This document shows positions 61,976 through 64,000 of a stretch of DNA of 64,000 nucleotides, in pieces. The notes under the pieces are model-generated. The model ran no database searches, had not been told where the DNA came from, and saw only the letters and a program-made list of their open reading frames with translations. Each line of letters opens with the position of its first letter. The first letter of the stretch is position 1. This DNA comes from Gavia stellata (lineage: Eukaryota; Chordata; Aves; Gaviiformes; Gaviidae), in NCBI RefSeq assembly GCF_030936135.1, contig NC_082598.1:31242687-31306686 (forward strand), given 5' to 3'. A program made the position numbers and the translations under genes.

Positions 61976-64000
61976 CTGCAAGCACAAACCATGCTGAACA
62001 ATGCTGTACAGCAAAAGACATCTTTATAAGTAACCCATGTCAGTGATGTAAATAAAAACTCTGACCACAATATGATACCTAGCATACTTATCGTTCTCCA
62101 GTAGTTTCTGCTTGCTATATGTCAGCAACACAGCAGGAGGCTTCTTCACAAGTTCACAGCAGATACGAACACTCACATCTCTTAGCAATAAACAGCGTGG
62201 AAGTTACTCAGCTTTCACCAGGGGTCAGGCTAGCATTAGTCCATTTCAGCAATAAGTAGCAGGCAAGAAAATTTGCATGGCAGCTCTCGAATGCTAAGAC
62301 CTGCTCAGGAAAACACATTCCAGCACCTACCTCGAGCTTTCTGAGAACTCAGCTTGCCTCCAGCGCATGCATCGCAAGTTGAGAATCTGGATCCTACCTC
62401 TTGCTTTGTTGTATGTTACAGTTAAACATGTACCACTAATAACAATAATTACAACACTAGGCAGTTCCAGGCATTAAGGGGTGGATTTCAAAACCACATT
62501 TTGGTACTGGCACAGACTTAAGGTGACTATTGTTCTGGATGCTTGTTTTCCCCAAAAAAGAATTAGAGGGGCTCTTAATTACACACTATGTAGAAGTGGG
62601 ATATTTTTGAAATCTCCGAGACATTCACATAACAAGAAAACCACTTTCCAATGAAAAATTTGCTTTTTTGGATGTTTGCTTTAGTTCAAGGAAAATCGCG
62701 AAATAAATTAGAGGTGCTACAACTCTCTTACTTTGTTTTCTATTCTTAAATTAGTATATTCAAATTGGAGTATTGCCTGGGAGTGGTATCCTAGTTGCCA
62801 AAAGTGGAACTGGGCAACACTTCAAATTAACACACCTTCCCCATTAAACCTTTGCCTGCCTGTCTCTGAACACTGCTTCTTCCATTTTTTTGGTTTCCCA
62901 GGCTTTCCAGGGGGAGCAGAAGGAATCCAACAGCCTGTAAAGTTTAGGGAAGTAGGCAAGAAATCCTGACTATTACAGCTTGCTTTTTTTTTTTTCCTGG
63001 AGCATAAATTTTTGGACAGAGGAGATGCAATTGTTTCACTATCTCATAAGTTTCCTTAACCCTTCTCCACTTATTCACAAAACTCTTATTTCATGTGCGG
63101 TCCCACCTGTTTTGTGCTCACCTAGGACTATAATGCCGAGCGGTGTCCCTCCATCACCCCATCCAGAACAGTGCTGCAGCCCTTAGGGACTTCGATCATG
63201 TACACTCAATGGCACACACAGGGAAACAGTAAGTTATCTTGTAATTTATAGGCAAAATACCCGGGGTGGAGGGGGGAGGGAAGAGTGCTGAGGAAAGCAA
63301 TCCTTTTCAAAAGGAACATATAGGAGGAAATCCTCCTACAAAATTGACAGTCCATGATGTATTTGTTCTCTTATCCTTCAGTTCTGCCAACTTCTAAAAA
63401 CTCAACTTCTTTCAAGGCAGCAGAATGCCAGATGCACAATTTCAGTCACTTTTCAACCTGGGATTCACTTCTTAAATCTTCCACTGCTCTCCCTACACAA
63501 GCTCCTGGCAACCATTTCTGTAAGAAGAATGATGAAACACTGTGTGCCATTGTCCTTCCTTGCCCTCTTTTTCCTTGCCTCCCCTCTTCCACATCTCCAG
63601 AATTTATTTTTAACAGAATATTCAGTATACTGTACTTAGATTTCTTTGATTCTTGATATTAAAAACCCACAGCAAATCAGAACAAAAACTCCTGATGAAA
63701 GTAACTCACACACATATAATGCAAACGAAACAGAACTATTCCTTGCACAGCAACTTATTTTGTAATGTTACTTCACAAGGTGTAAGTAGTTAATCTATCT
63801 GGAGTGGGGAAATAGAACAGACAAGAGAGTGTGTTCTGTTAAAAAGGCCATTAGCTGTGCTCGTTTCACAAGCGCTGCCTGCTACAAAAATAGCAACTTT
63901 CAGGTGTAAGACAACATTTCAAATTAAATCAAGATAATCAAGCTCTATGCCTAAAGCAACTCAGCAGCTCTACCCTCTCCCACTTAACCCCACCCCCAGG
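61976..64000 (-). other. NMU: NMU upstream intron (partial)
   Basis: 2 kb to the right edge, with no CpG island and no leucine-rich signal-peptide exon visible. The canonical first exon is therefore probably beyond the window. Confidence 0.6.

Overview
The window looks like bird nuclear DNA: an AT-rich background, a few CR1 LINE fragments as the main recognisable interspersed repeats, compact introns and two sharp CpG islands. Three vertebrate genes lie head-to-tail on the minus strand in the order NMU - PDCL2 - CLOCK (read from right to left). This is the same order and orientation I recall for the human chromosome 4 CLOCK region. None of these genes appears as one long ORF; I recognised them exon by exon from conserved protein segments bounded by splice sites.

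Layout. 1-34,600: the 5' part of CLOCK. The coding exons at 2,681-2,727, 897-956 and 338-486 encode residues 1-85 (N-terminus and the whole bHLH domain); the rest of the gene runs off the left edge. Two upstream noncoding exons (13,802-13,860 and 19,142-19,228) and a CpG-island first exon ending at 33,176 are predicted from splice signals. The CpG island (about 32,940-34,660) is the presumed CLOCK promoter; it holds a consensus RORE and a consensus NRF1 site. 34,700-38,230: intergenic DNA with one CR1 fragment. 38,318-46,450: PDCL2 (phosducin-like 2), six coding exons, 244 codons if read through, with an in-frame TAA at codon 29, a GC-AG intron and an unusual pair of duplicated fragments. Its ATG exon lies in the second CpG island (about 46,070-46,660). 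48,784-61,975: NMU (neuromedin U precursor), eight coding exons; the canonical signal-peptide exon is not seen and is probably right of the window.

How the genes relate: CLOCK is the bHLH-PAS activator that pairs with BMAL1; NMU encodes an amidated neuropeptide; PDCL2 is a thioredoxin-fold phosducin-like protein. Nothing suggests a shared operon-like unit; this is ordinary conserved synteny.

The points most worth a second look are: the PDCL2 nonsense codon; a ~220-bp, ~99% identical inverted repeat, one arm of which ends at a PDCL2 splice acceptor; an older CpG-decayed copy of the PDCL2 promoter next to the other arm; and two predicted uORFs in the CLOCK leader, one of which overlaps Met1 and stops just before Met10. 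I found no virus, CRISPR, tRNA or rRNA gene, and no clearly undescribed biological system. All alignments and identities were made by eye.
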